DNA of 64,000 nt from Aquimarina amphilecti (GTDB taxonomy: Bacteria > Bacteroidota > Bacteroidia > Flavobacteriales > Flavobacteriaceae): the NCBI RefSeq assembly GCF_900109375.1, contig NZ_FOAB01000007.1, positions 124,001-188,000 on the forward strand, written 5' to 3'. This document shows positions 1-8,958 of this stretch, piece by piece. Made by a program: the position numbers and the translations under genes. The number at the start of each line of letters is the position of its first letter. Position 1 is the first letter of the stretch. The notes beneath the pieces are model-generated. The model did no database searches. It saw nothing but the letters and a program-made list of their open reading frames with translations, and was not told the origin of the DNA.

Positions 1-766
1 GTTTAGTAAATAGATGTTCGTAACCTAATCCCCCTAAAGCTATAGTCATGGATATATTTTCTGCTACTTGATTTCCTGAACCAGTAGAATCATCAGTAAC
101 TAATCGGTCGTTTTGAAGGTTTGCATAAAAACCATCTAAGGTAGCAAATGCCTGTAATTTATTTTTACTATTAATCGTGTACTTTAGGTTACTTTTTGGG
201 ACTCCCAAAGAATATGACCAAGAAGGATGAAACTCCTTATAATAATTAACAAATGGTAGTGGAAATGGCCTTCCCGCCGTAGTAGAATATTGAAGTCCTA
301 AAATCAATCGCCATGGTTTTTTTAAACCTTCATTTTTTTTGTCTTTAATAAAGAAAATTGCACCAGAGTATAATAAATCATCACTTGTAATTTTATTGTT
401 TTCAAAATTGGAAGCAACCATGGCACCAGACTTTATGGCAAAACGCCAATCATTCTTTAATTTAAACGTATATCCTATAGTAAATTCTGCAGAACGTAAG
501 CGATCAAATCCTGACACATCAAATGAAGTAAGATCTTCATAGTCAAAATTAACTTCTCTATATTCTAATCCAGTTACTAGATAACTTCCTTTATCATTTA
601 ATTTTATTGGATAATTTAACAATGCTCTAAACCGTTTAAAGGAGTTGTCACTTCCTCTTTGAGGAAAATAAGTATACTCTACTCGGGCCAGATCACTTAC
701 CTGACCTAATAGGGTAAGCGAACAGAAAAAAACAAAAATGGATATTAAAAAACAGATTTTATTCAT
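1..766 (-). CDS. DUF6268-like outer-membrane beta-barrel protein, C-terminus cut by window edge
   Basis: The minus-strand frame opens with ATG at 766 and stays open to base 1, so about 255 N-terminal residues are present and the C-terminus is outside the window. The protein starts MNKICFLISIFVFFCSLTLLGQ, a clear Sec signal peptide, followed by alternating polar and aromatic strands (for example VEYTYFPQRG, ALLNYPIKL, FTIGYTFKL, RLILGLQYS) as in small outer-membrane barrels. The pattern resembles the DUF6268 family, whose function is unknown. It lies 46 bp after the PAP2 phosphatase on the same strand and is probably the last or near-last gene of the 8128-to-1 operon. The family call comes from recalled pattern only. 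Confidence 0.6.
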   Translation of the reverse strand, partial: MNKICFLISIFVFFCSLTLLGQVSDLARVEYTYFPQRGSDNSFKRFRALLNYPIKLNDKGSYLVTGLEYREVNFDYEDLTSFDVSGFDRLRSAEFTIGYTFKLKNDWRFAIKSGAMVASNFENNKITSDDLLYSGAIFFIKDKKNEGLKKPWRLILGLQYSTTAGRPFPLPFVNYYKEFHPSWSYSLGVPKSNLKYTINSKNKLQAFATLDGFYANLQNDRLVTDDSTGSGNQVAENISMTIALGGLGYEHLFTK

Positions 767-812
767 TGATATATAAATAAATAATTAAACAAAACACCAA
801 AAACATCATCAT

Positions 813-1613
813 TTAGAATCGATAAGAAACTCTAATGCTTTGTTGATTAAATCCAATACCTGGCATAATACTTAAATTCTTGTTTTTCTTTTTATGAAGT
901 TCTGGAACTAATATACCTGTAGTAGCTCCAATTGCGTATCCTAGTAATACATCTGTAAGAAAATGATTTCCTGACTGAACACGAAAGTAACTTACTACAG
1001 CTGGCAATACAGCTGCACCTGCCCAAACATATGGTTTAGCTTTAGAATTCGGAAAGTAGTCACTAAAAACCTTAGCTGCAAAAAAGGTTGCTGCCGCAGA
1101 TGCTGCAGCGTGTCCACTAAAAAATGAACGTTGTGAATCTTTTGATAATCTATCTTTTAAAGGAGCATCTTCTGCGTATACTAGAGGTCGTGGTCTATTC
1201 ACTAAACCTGCCGTAATGGTGAATAAAGCTCCAGCTGTTGCCATACTCTCGACTAACATTACCGATAATTTGCCAGAATCACGTCTTGTGTTTTTATTTA
1301 ACAACAATAAAAAAGGAGTTGCAAAAGAAGTGTAGAAAGGAATGTCACTAATCTGACTTGCTCGCTCCGAATAATTTCCAGCTGCCCAGCGATCAATAAA
1401 AAAAATATCTTCTTTATTAAGGTTTCCTAATTCCTGCTCGCTAATTCCATCTTTATTCAAAAGTAATGTAAAGCCATATACAGAACCTCCTACCGCTCCA
1501 GTAACCCATGCACCATCTATCCAAGGATTAGTTTCGTAAGGAGATTCTACTTGTGAAAAAATATTAGTTACTATAAATATTAATGTTAGTAATATTATAT
1601 ATTTAATTCTCAT
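813..1613 (-). CDS. PAP2-family phosphatase (phosphatidic acid phosphatase type 2)
   Basis: A 266-residue exported or membrane-bound PAP2-superfamily phosphatase. The three family motifs are visible: NRPRPL near residue 140 (the RP motif), SFFSGHAAASAA near residue 165 (PSGH-like, with the catalytic His), and FRVQSGNHFLTDVLLG near residue 210 (SR-x5-H-x3-D-like, with the second His and Asp). The N-terminal MRIKYIILLTLIFIVTNIFSQ reads as a signal peptide. Family members remove phosphate from lipid phosphates such as phosphatidate or undecaprenyl pyrophosphate; the substrate cannot be told here. It starts 26 bp after the stop of the phosphoesterase/Omp85 protein, in the same operon, which suits a role in envelope lipid phosphate turnover. 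Confidence 0.85.
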   Translation of the reverse strand: MRIKYIILLTLIFIVTNIFSQVESPYETNPWIDGAWVTGAVGGSVYGFTLLLNKDGISEQELGNLNKEDIFFIDRWAAGNYSERASQISDIPFYTSFATPFLLLLNKNTRRDSGKLSVMLVESMATAGALFTITAGLVNRPRPLVYAEDAPLKDRLSKDSQRSFFSGHAAASAAATFFAAKVFSDYFPNSKAKPYVWAGAAVLPAVVSYFRVQSGNHFLTDVLLGYAIGATTGILVPELHKKKNKNLSIMPGIGFNQQSIRVSYRF

Positions 1614-1639
1614 ATTATAAAATTTTTGATTTTAGTTTT

Positions 1640-4600
1640 TTAAAATTTAAAAGCAAATGCGAATGAAAACCTAGCACCGTCTTCTCCTGCAAAAAGATTT
1701 AAAGTTGCTTTCATAGCATTAGTACTGTTTATCCATAGACCTCCTCCGTAATCACTATGCCATTTATCTGATCTATCATTATCAGCAATCCAGACTCTTC
1801 CAGTGTCAACGCCTGTAAATACTCCTATTTGAAGTGGTAAAATTTTAGTTTTAAATTGTTTGAAACTATATCTTATATCAGCACTACCAGCCAACGAGGA
1901 TTGACCTGTAAATCGTTCTGTTCTGTAACCGCGTAATAGATTATCCGCTCCAAGTTGAGCAGCTTGATAGAATTCATAATTCTCCCCGATATTAAATTGA
2001 CCTTGTACAGCTGTTTTTAAAACCAATTTACGGTTACGACTCAATGAATTATAAAATCCCAAATGTGGTTTTATATACCCAAAAGTTCTTTCCGTATTAT
2101 CTAAATTCATTCTTCCGCCAACATTAATCTCAAATTTCATCCCTCTTGTAGGATTTATAACAACATCATAACTCTCATATCGATAAGTTCCGTCCAACCC
2201 TGCGAACCATTTACGCTCAAAAAAATCTGAATTATCCAAACCTGCTTCTTGAGTAATAAATCTATTTGCGGTGTCATCAACTTTGATTCCTTCCAGAGAT
2301 CCTTTATATTCAAAATAACTCCCTAAACGACCATTTTTAACAGCACCTATTGATACAGCGTACGTACTTAGTTTAACTCGATTATAATCAAAATCAAGTT
2401 CATCCTGATTGTTTTCAGTTTCATTTCCAAAGCCAAAAAAGTTAGCAGCAAAATTTGGACTTGTATACGTAGCTCCCACAAACAAGTTATAATCATCTAA
2501 AATCCCTGCAAACTCTCCACGATATCCTAAATCAAAACCTTGTGTTGCGAAATAATATCCACCAGAAAAACTATGACTACTAGAAAAAGGATTACGATGA
2601 AATCCATTTATTGTATAGATTAACATCGGTCCAATACGAACCCCATCATCAGGGTTAAAACCAATAACAGGTACTATAGAAGAAACCGTTCTTACTTTTT
2701 CATCTTTGTCAAAACTATTAATGTGGTAATTATCAGTAAATCTAATTTTTGCACCTCCTTTTTTCTCTATGGTATTAGGTTTGCTTTTATGATCATACAC
2801 AGAGATTTTACGCCCTTTGATGAATTTATAAACATCATTATTCTGTCCTCCGATTATATTTATACGAATTGGATCCTGAGGTTTTCCACTTGACTCAAAA
2901 ACATCATCATCATCTAGCCCATAGATCCAGATTTCTTTAGTTTCTTTTTTATCAAAAAGTTTATTACTTACAACAACTCCTTTATTTCCATCTTTTATTC
3001 TAGAAACAAGAATTCTTGTTTTTCCTTTTCCTGTGCGTATGATCTCTATCAAATCATCTTTATCAGTTCCCATAACGATAGCTAAGCTTGCTAGATTATC
3101 ATAATATCTATTAGCGATATCCACTAAGTTTTCTCTTCTACCTTTTAGGTTTTTCTTAATACGATCAAGGTCTTCTCCTTTTGCTTCTGGAGGGATATTT
3201 TTAAAAGCATTTTCAATTTCGACATCTGTAAGATTTTCCTGAATATACTTTGCTTGTTTTACCCATTCCTCTCTTCCACTATTTTGGATCAAGGTTCGAT
3301 CTAATCTGGTTGCAGATGCATTAATCCATTTTACGTCTTTCAATTCTTCGTCATAAATCTGAAATTGATTTGCAAACCCAAGTAACCCCTTTAATGTTCC
3401 CAAAAAACCACCATCGAAATTAGAAAATGCCTGATCTCTATCTCTTGGAATTGGCTTAAAAATATGATCCCCATTCTCTAATTTATATTCAGCCCAACGC
3501 CATTGATCTTGATGACGATCCCAATCTCCTATGAGCATATCAAACATTCTTGCCCTAATAAAAGCCGGTTCATCAATTTTATATTTTTCATCTCTTCGTA
3601 GACGCTCATATACATCAGAAGTACTCTCAATATCATCAGGCTTACCAAACGATTCTAAATCTTTATGATTTTCTTCTGGACGCTCTTCGATCATATATAA
3701 TTCATCTCCATGAGTCTCATTATGCTTACCCAAAGCTTTCTGCTTAGGGACGTAATATACCTTTGGATTTGTATGATAAACTCCAACCGCATCAGACAAA
3801 CCAGGAATCACAGTAAATATATATGGGTGTGATGCTGTATAGAAGTCTAATAAGATATCCTCAGAAATCGTATTCTCTAGAGATTCTTCTATATAATTAC
3901 TTTGAAAAACAGTAGATTGAAGAAACTTAACTCCACTTTTTTTAAGTGCACGCATATTATATTCCTTATCATCTTTACTTTTTAGCCTTAAGGAACGTGT
4001 TTGATGTCCTCCTCCTTTTCTTACTACTTCTAAACCTCCATAGAGCGTGTCTAAAATAGCGACCTTGGTTTTAATTTTTTTTCCATATAAATCTCGATAA
4101 TGATCTCCCCAGATACTCTCATAAAAATCAGTACGATCCGTACCTTCTTTTTTATAGACTGAAGCCATTACAGTTTGATCTCTACTCTCAGGTATGCTAG
4201 AGATATCATATTCTTTTACTTTTTTATAAATTTCTTTTCTAAAAAGCAGTTTTGGTTCGCTATTCTCAACTCCAAAAAAAGAAGCCCAAGAAGACCCGTC
4301 TTTATGGATATCTAACCTAACAAAACCCTGACCTCCATAAGCAAAAAGTCCATCGTTATTAAGCTTCGCGTAAGAGCTTTTGGCTCCTGCACCAGATACA
4401 ATTTGCTTGATCCCTTTGTGCTCGATGTATTGTAAAGAATGCTCATGTCCAGAAGTGAAAATAATTCGCTCTGCTCCTTTTGCTAATGTTTCTAATCTCC
4501 TAACTAGTGATTTATACTGCTTATTTTGATTATCCTGAGTTGAAATGGCTCCAGATGTACGTATTTGCATTGCTAGAGATCCAAGAACAGGTAATGGTAT

Positions 4601-5353
4601 CTTTTTTTGAGAAGGATATAAGTGTTTTACTGGTGCATATTTACCTCCGTGAACTCCGTTTGTATACAAAGGATGATGTAATGCAAATACAATTGTCTTA
4701 TCTTGATTTTTCTTAAATTCACTTTCCACTTCGAGAAACATGGCTTCTCTTGTTTTAATTTCAGGACAATTATCATTAATTGTAGGATGTTTATCCCAAT
4801 CTTCTAAGTACCATTGAGAGTCTAAAATAATTAATTGAATATCGTCTGTGATCTCTATACTCTCTAAAGCACAGCCCTTTGATGGACGAAAAACTTTCTT
4901 ATCTTTTAACTTTTTCTCAAAATACTTTTCTTCTCTTTCTAGTCCTTTTAATCCTTCGTTATACCAATCATGGTTTCCTGGAATAAAAAATACTTGTCCT
5001 TCAAATTTTTTAACCGATTCTATCTGAGCATCCAATCGATGTTCTGCTATTTTTCGGTCTTTTTTGTCTTCTTTAGGCATTCCATCTGGATAAATATTAT
5101 CTCCTAAAAAAATAGTATAGTTTCCTTTTTGTTTATGGTTATCAAGATATTTCTCTAAGGCTAATAATGCAGGTGTACTCTTATTAGGCTTCGCATATCC
5201 TGCATCACCTATTAAATAAAAAGTCTTTTCAATTTCTTTTCCATCAGCAGTAATAGATTCATCAAAAGGTTCTCTATACTTAGGCTCGTAAAGTGCACAA
5301 CTAGAAACCAGTATCGTGAGAGTAAGAAGAATTGTATGTTTTAATTTTATCAT
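1640..5353 (-). CDS. Lipoprotein with calcineurin-like phosphoesterase, kinase-like middle region and Omp85-like barrel
   Basis: A long frame starts with TTG at 5404, but the better start is ATG at 5353: it gives MIKLKHTILLTLTILVSSC, a lipoprotein signal with lipobox Cys at residue 19, and sits 7 bp after the GH3 stop. The product is 1237 residues. The first ~370 residues carry metallophosphoesterase motifs: LIGDAGY, LGDNIYP, GNHDWY, ALHHPLY and TSGHEHS. The middle (about 400-670) has a Gly-rich GGGHQTRSLRL, then YNMRALKK, ELYMIEERPEE, GDWDRHQDQW and PIPRDRDQAF, laid out like HipA/FAM20-type kinase-fold proteins. The last ~350 residues are barrel strands with LLRGYRTERFTGQ, like the Omp85 loop-6 motif (VRGF/Y), ending in F. 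The phosphoesterase and barrel calls are firm; the kinase-like call is inference. Substrates are unknown. Confidence 0.82.
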   Translation of the reverse strand: MIKLKHTILLTLTILVSSCALYEPKYREPFDESITADGKEIEKTFYLIGDAGYAKPNKSTPALLALEKYLDNHKQKGNYTIFLGDNIYPDGMPKEDKKDRKIAEHRLDAQIESVKKFEGQVFFIPGNHDWYNEGLKGLEREEKYFEKKLKDKKVFRPSKGCALESIEITDDIQLIILDSQWYLEDWDKHPTINDNCPEIKTREAMFLEVESEFKKNQDKTIVFALHHPLYTNGVHGGKYAPVKHLYPSQKKIPLPVLGSLAMQIRTSGAISTQDNQNKQYKSLVRRLETLAKGAERIIFTSGHEHSLQYIEHKGIKQIVSGAGAKSSYAKLNNDGLFAYGGQGFVRLDIHKDGSSWASFFGVENSEPKLLFRKEIYKKVKEYDISSIPESRDQTVMASVYKKEGTDRTDFYESIWGDHYRDLYGKKIKTKVAILDTLYGGLEVVRKGGGHQTRSLRLKSKDDKEYNMRALKKSGVKFLQSTVFQSNYIEESLENTISEDILLDFYTASHPYIFTVIPGLSDAVGVYHTNPKVYYVPKQKALGKHNETHGDELYMIEERPEENHKDLESFGKPDDIESTSDVYERLRRDEKYKIDEPAFIRARMFDMLIGDWDRHQDQWRWAEYKLENGDHIFKPIPRDRDQAFSNFDGGFLGTLKGLLGFANQFQIYDEELKDVKWINASATRLDRTLIQNSGREEWVKQAKYIQENLTDVEIENAFKNIPPEAKGEDLDRIKKNLKGRRENLVDIANRYYDNLASLAIVMGTDKDDLIEIIRTGKGKTRILVSRIKDGNKGVVVSNKLFDKKETKEIWIYGLDDDDVFESSGKPQDPIRINIIGGQNNDVYKFIKGRKISVYDHKSKPNTIEKKGGAKIRFTDNYHINSFDKDEKVRTVSSIVPVIGFNPDDGVRIGPMLIYTINGFHRNPFSSSHSFSGGYYFATQGFDLGYRGEFAGILDDYNLFVGATYTSPNFAANFFGFGNETENNQDELDFDYNRVKLSTYAVSIGAVKNGRLGSYFEYKGSLEGIKVDDTANRFITQEAGLDNSDFFERKWFAGLDGTYRYESYDVVINPTRGMKFEINVGGRMNLDNTERTFGYIKPHLGFYNSLSRNRKLVLKTAVQGQFNIGENYEFYQAAQLGADNLLRGYRTERFTGQSSLAGSADIRYSFKQFKTKILPLQIGVFTGVDTGRVWIADNDRSDKWHSDYGGGLWINSTNAMKATLNLFAGEDGARFSFAFAFKF

Positions 5354-5360
5354 TATTGTT

Positions 5361-6890
5361 TCATTTAGGGTCGTTTTCAGAAATAAAGGCTTCCCAGGTA
5401 GCAAACTTCTCTTCTGACATTACTCGTTCCATTTTTACTTGTCCTCCTTTTTTCTTTTGGGCTCCACTCCATTCTGAAAAAACAATAGGAAGTACTGTGG
5501 TTACTTTTACGCCTTTTAGGGCTTTACTTCTAGCCACTTTATAGTTTTTATTAGCTTTTTTTAATACCTCATCAAGCTCTTTGGCCAACATTTCATTATC
5601 AATCGTTGTCTCCGAGCCCAAATACCAATGATGATAGAACTCATCATGTATTCTAGTTGCAGCTAAGGTGAATTCTGGGATTTCTATATTAAATTTCTCC
5701 TCTATTACTCGTAAAGCTGCATTCATCTTATTTACTGATAATTGAGATCCTACTACATTCAAAAAGAATTTAGTTCTACCAGTTATTCTAATCTCGGCTC
5801 TTTCTACATCTGTAAACTCAATAGTGTCACCTATGATGTAACGCCAAGCTCCAGAAACCGTAGTTATCAAGAGTACATAATCCTGATCAGTTTCCACTTC
5901 TTTTAAAGTAATAGAAGGTGCTTCTTGCTTTAGTGATCCATCTTGATTTATATATTCTGGCTGAAAAGGGACAAACTCGAAATAAATTCCATTGTTGGTA
6001 ATTAATTTCATTGCATCTGTTTCAGGTCGATCCTGACAAGCAATGAATCCCTCAGAAGCTAAATACGTATCTATTATTGTAATAGGCTGCTTCAACAAAC
6101 TATTAAAACTTTTCTCATAAGGACTAAATGCAACTCCTCCTGAAGTATACACCTGTAGGTTAGGCCAAATATCATGAATGGTTTCTACTCCATGATATTC
6201 AATCACTTTTTGTAACATTAGTTCCATCCATGAGGGAATTCCACTTAACGCTCCTATGTCCCATTTTTTTGCATTTTCAGCAATTTTTTGAACTCTTTTA
6301 TCCCAGTCATCAATCTTTGCTATTTCCTTACCGGGTTTATAAAAACCTTCGAACCAAAAAGGAATATTACTTGCACTTATCCCACTAATCTCTCCTTCTA
6401 AATGCCCTTCTCTTTCTTGTAAATCAGTAGAGCTACCTAGCATCATAATATCTTTTTCAAAAAAAGATGCAGGAAGATCAAAATTAGATAAGGCCTCAAC
6501 CTGTTTAATCCCCGCGCTACGAATAGATTCTATCATTTCATTAGTTACAGGGATACGTTTACTTTTCTTACCTGTGGTTCCTGAACTCAAAGCAAAATAA
6601 TCTGGGCTTCCAGGCCAAGTTACATTTGGCTCCCCATCGATAACTCGTCCCCACCATTTTTCTAGTAATTGATGATAATCGAAATATGGAACTTTGTTTG
6701 CAAACTCTTCCTGAATATTTTTAGATTCTAATATATTATCAAAGTCGTATTCTTTTCCAAATTCTGTCCCTGAAGCTATCGTTAGTAATTCTTGCAATAC
6801 TTTTTGTTGCGATTCTTCATGATTTGGTTCTGGAGACAATGCATCTTTTAGGTTGATCGCTCCTTTGATTAATGATCCTATAATTGCCAT
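5361..6890 (-). CDS. GH3 auxin-responsive-promoter family acyl-adenylate enzyme
   Basis: A 509-residue protein of the GH3 family, whose plant members are adenylate-forming enzymes joining acyl substrates to amino acids. The ATP-binding motif is seen as YFALSSGTTGKKSKRIPVT near residue 100; VYTSGGVAFSPYE near 250 and YIIGDTIEFTDVERAEIRITGRTKFFLNVVG near 360-390 (shown only as landmarks YIIGD and GRTKFFLNV) fit the family's later motifs. Bacteroidota often carry such proteins with no known substrate. It begins 2 bp after the HD/PycTM-like gene and ends 7 bp before the phosphoesterase gene, so the three are almost certainly co-transcribed. No signal peptide, so it acts in the cytoplasm. Confidence 0.85.
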   Translation of the reverse strand: MAIIGSLIKGAINLKDALSPEPNHEESQQKVLQELLTIASGTEFGKEYDFDNILESKNIQEEFANKVPYFDYHQLLEKWWGRVIDGEPNVTWPGSPDYFALSSGTTGKKSKRIPVTNEMIESIRSAGIKQVEALSNFDLPASFFEKDIMMLGSSTDLQEREGHLEGEISGISASNIPFWFEGFYKPGKEIAKIDDWDKRVQKIAENAKKWDIGALSGIPSWMELMLQKVIEYHGVETIHDIWPNLQVYTSGGVAFSPYEKSFNSLLKQPITIIDTYLASEGFIACQDRPETDAMKLITNNGIYFEFVPFQPEYINQDGSLKQEAPSITLKEVETDQDYVLLITTVSGAWRYIIGDTIEFTDVERAEIRITGRTKFFLNVVGSQLSVNKMNAALRVIEEKFNIEIPEFTLAATRIHDEFYHHWYLGSETTIDNEMLAKELDEVLKKANKNYKVARSKALKGVKVTTVLPIVFSEWSGAQKKKGGQVKMERVMSEEKFATWEAFISENDPK

Positions 6891-6892
6891 AT

Positions 6893-8128
6893 CTAGTTTG
6901 TAATTTTCTCTATAATTTCTGGATTACTTACTTCTTGTACCAAATCAATTCCTGTAAAAGCTACTATAAAAGCAACAACAGATAAAATGATTCCAATCGT
7001 AAACACTATGTAAGTTATTTTAAGAAGAGCGTATTTTTTTTTGAGTACTAAACCTAATAAATAGAGGTCTTTAGTAAGCATTTTGTAAACGTATTCTTTG
7101 TCCCCAATAACCTCATCAATTGCCTCCTGATATCTATCATAAGACATTTTAAAAAAGTTCCCGAAGAACAAAAGATTTACTTTTCTATTTTTTACCTGCT
7201 CTCTTGTGAATTCTCCACCAGTAACCTTTGGTTGGGTGGACATTATCGAAAGAATAATCGCTGCTACGCTAAACAATACTAGTACTAAACTAGGTATCAT
7301 TAAATGTCTGTTTGATGGAGCATCCAACTTTGGGATTAGATTTGCTAATGCCAAAGAAATAATTATTGCATTTACCGAAAGAAGAATGTTGGCTTTGGTA
7401 TCTGCTATATCACTAAGTTTTATGTGGTTTCTTAGAGAAACACGATATAAAGTTTGTATACCTCTTTCAGGACTTTCCTCTTTATATTTCGCTTTCAATT
7501 TTGCTTTTGTAACTTCTCTTTTTTTCTTTCTTTTATTTTTGTTTTGTTTTTTAAGAAGCTTGAGTAAATTTTTGCTTTTTTCGGACTCCCAATTTTCTAC
7601 AGCATATTTGGTATAGTATTGATGTTTTTCAGAAAACAACTTAATGTTTTCTATTCTCCATTCTTTAGTTGAATAAGCAATTTCATTGTGTAAGATCAAT
7701 TCTTGATGTAGAAGTGCACTTATCTCTTTAAAATAACCTTTTGCTAAATGTGAACTATCAGCATCTTTAATAATCTCTTCGAGGAAGCTATTTGGTTGTT
7801 TACCTAATTCTGTCGCCAGTATACAATTATTTATTTCTTCCTTTATTTTATCATTTACTTGATAATTAGATAAAAATTGAGATGCAATTTTTACACTTTC
7901 CTTTTCGTGATTTTCAGCTCCCTTAATATACCCTGCATCATGAAACCAACAAGCAAGTAAAACGATTTCCGCATCTTCTTCATTTACATTAGAACTTTCA
8001 ATAATCTCTTGCGCGCTATCTACTACTCGTTGAGTGTGTAAAAAATTATGATATAGATACGTTTTTGGTAATCTCTCTTTGAAAAGATTGAATATATATA
8101 TTTCAGCATTTTCCAGTATAGCTTTCAT
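6893..8128 (-). CDS. HD-domain protein fused to Pycsar-effector-like (DUF5706/PycTM) membrane domain
   Basis: A 411-residue two-part protein. The N-terminal ~190 residues are an HD-superfamily phosphohydrolase: HNFLHTQRVV with an early His, CWFHDAGY with the HD pair near residue 67, and a conserved Asp in KDADSSHL. A basic linker (KKQNKNKRKKKREVTKAK) follows. The C-terminal ~200 residues match the DUF5706 domain used as the PycTM effector in Pycsar systems: YRVSLRNHIKLSDIADTKAN, then hydrophobic spans near 245-265, 275-295 and 375-400. In Pycsar the domain opens membranes on binding cyclic CMP or UMP. No pyrimidine cyclase is present in this window, and the neighbours are lipid-type enzymes, so a chromosomal envelope or signalling role is as likely as defence. 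The HD part could hydrolyse a nucleotide ligand; that is inference. Confidence 0.8.
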   Translation of the reverse strand: MKAILENAEIYIFNLFKERLPKTYLYHNFLHTQRVVDSAQEIIESSNVNEEDAEIVLLACWFHDAGYIKGAENHEKESVKIASQFLSNYQVNDKIKEEINNCILATELGKQPNSFLEEIIKDADSSHLAKGYFKEISALLHQELILHNEIAYSTKEWRIENIKLFSEKHQYYTKYAVENWESEKSKNLLKLLKKQNKNKRKKKREVTKAKLKAKYKEESPERGIQTLYRVSLRNHIKLSDIADTKANILLSVNAIIISLALANLIPKLDAPSNRHLMIPSLVLVLFSVAAIILSIMSTQPKVTGGEFTREQVKNRKVNLLFFGNFFKMSYDRYQEAIDEVIGDKEYVYKMLTKDLYLLGLVLKKKYALLKITYIVFTIGIILSVVAFIVAFTGIDLVQEVSNPEIIEKITN

Positions 8129-8182
8129 CTGTATTCTTTTTTAGTTAAACAATAGTTAGTCTTAAGAGTTTTAGTCCTACAA

Positions 8183-8827
8183 CTAATTAACTATTTCCTG
8201 TTCTTTAACCAGTAGTAATATTTCATCCGGAGATAGATATAATCGTTTGATACGAGCTTTATATTTTTCTGATAAGGAACTGTGATTAAGAATAAAATTT
8301 TTAGTTTCCAGTATATAATCTTTCATAGAATGTGTTATCGCGTATGTATCTGCTATACGCTCTGCTTTTCTTATATATTTAGGAGATATCAAATATTTTA
8401 TCCCAAAAAAAATAAGATTTAAGGTGCTTCTTCTTTCATAATCCATAATATGTCCCAATTCATGACCTAACCAACCTATTAAAACATTCTCTGGGATATC
8501 TTTTATATTAAGATTAAAACCGTCAATGCTAAAAATCTCACTCATTAAAACCACATATGATCTTTTATTTTTTGATTTGAAAAGTGAAGATAATTTTGGT
8601 TGTGCTTTCATAAACGATTTGTTAAGAGAGGACCTAAATTTAAACTCAATAGAAACTTCATCCAATTCCGGATAATAGGATAATGCGGTCCCAGCCTCAT
8701 TGATTATGATTTCTGGAATTACTTTATTTTTAAATTGTATAGAATCTGATAAAGCCATAGTGAAATTTGACACTCCCAAATGGAAGCCAATGAATAAAAT
8801 AATTTTTAAAAATTGTGAATATTTCAT
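8183..8827 (-). CDS. Small exported zinc metalloprotease-like protein (HExxH)
   Basis: A 214-residue protein with a signal-like N-terminus (KIILFIGFHLGVSNFTMA) and a zinc-protease motif WLGHELGHIMDYE at about residues 126-138. A downstream RKAERIADTYAI supplies a candidate third ligand Glu followed by Asp, as in gluzincins of the M48/M78 kind. Apart from this core I do not recognise a named family. It lies 55 bp upstream of the HD/PycTM-like gene on the same strand and 131 bp downstream of the CotH-like gene, so it may lead or belong to the envelope operon. Substrate unknown. Confidence 0.6.
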   Translation of the reverse strand: MKYSQFLKIILFIGFHLGVSNFTMALSDSIQFKNKVIPEIIINEAGTALSYYPELDEVSIEFKFRSSLNKSFMKAQPKLSSLFKSKNKRSYVVLMSEIFSIDGFNLNIKDIPENVLIGWLGHELGHIMDYERRSTLNLIFFGIKYLISPKYIRKAERIADTYAITHSMKDYILETKNFILNHSSLSEKYKARIKRLYLSPDEILLLVKEQEIVN

Positions 8828-8958
8828 TTTCTAACTGCAAGATACCGCCGAAGAGTTGGAAACATTAATGCATATGATAGAAAGGGTAACTCTTTTGATG
8901 AAGAGACTTATTTTTCTATGTGAAAATGTTTTGTAGAAATTTATTTTTAATGGATGTA

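Noticed and set aside
5354..5404. N-terminal extension of the phosphoesterase/Omp85 protein from a TTG start
   Set aside because: It overlaps the end of the GH3 gene and would bury the lipoprotein signal; the ATG at 5353 fits.
6893..8128. A complete Pycsar defence system
   Set aside because: Only the effector-like half is present; no pyrimidine cyclase gene nearby, so a defence label is not supported.
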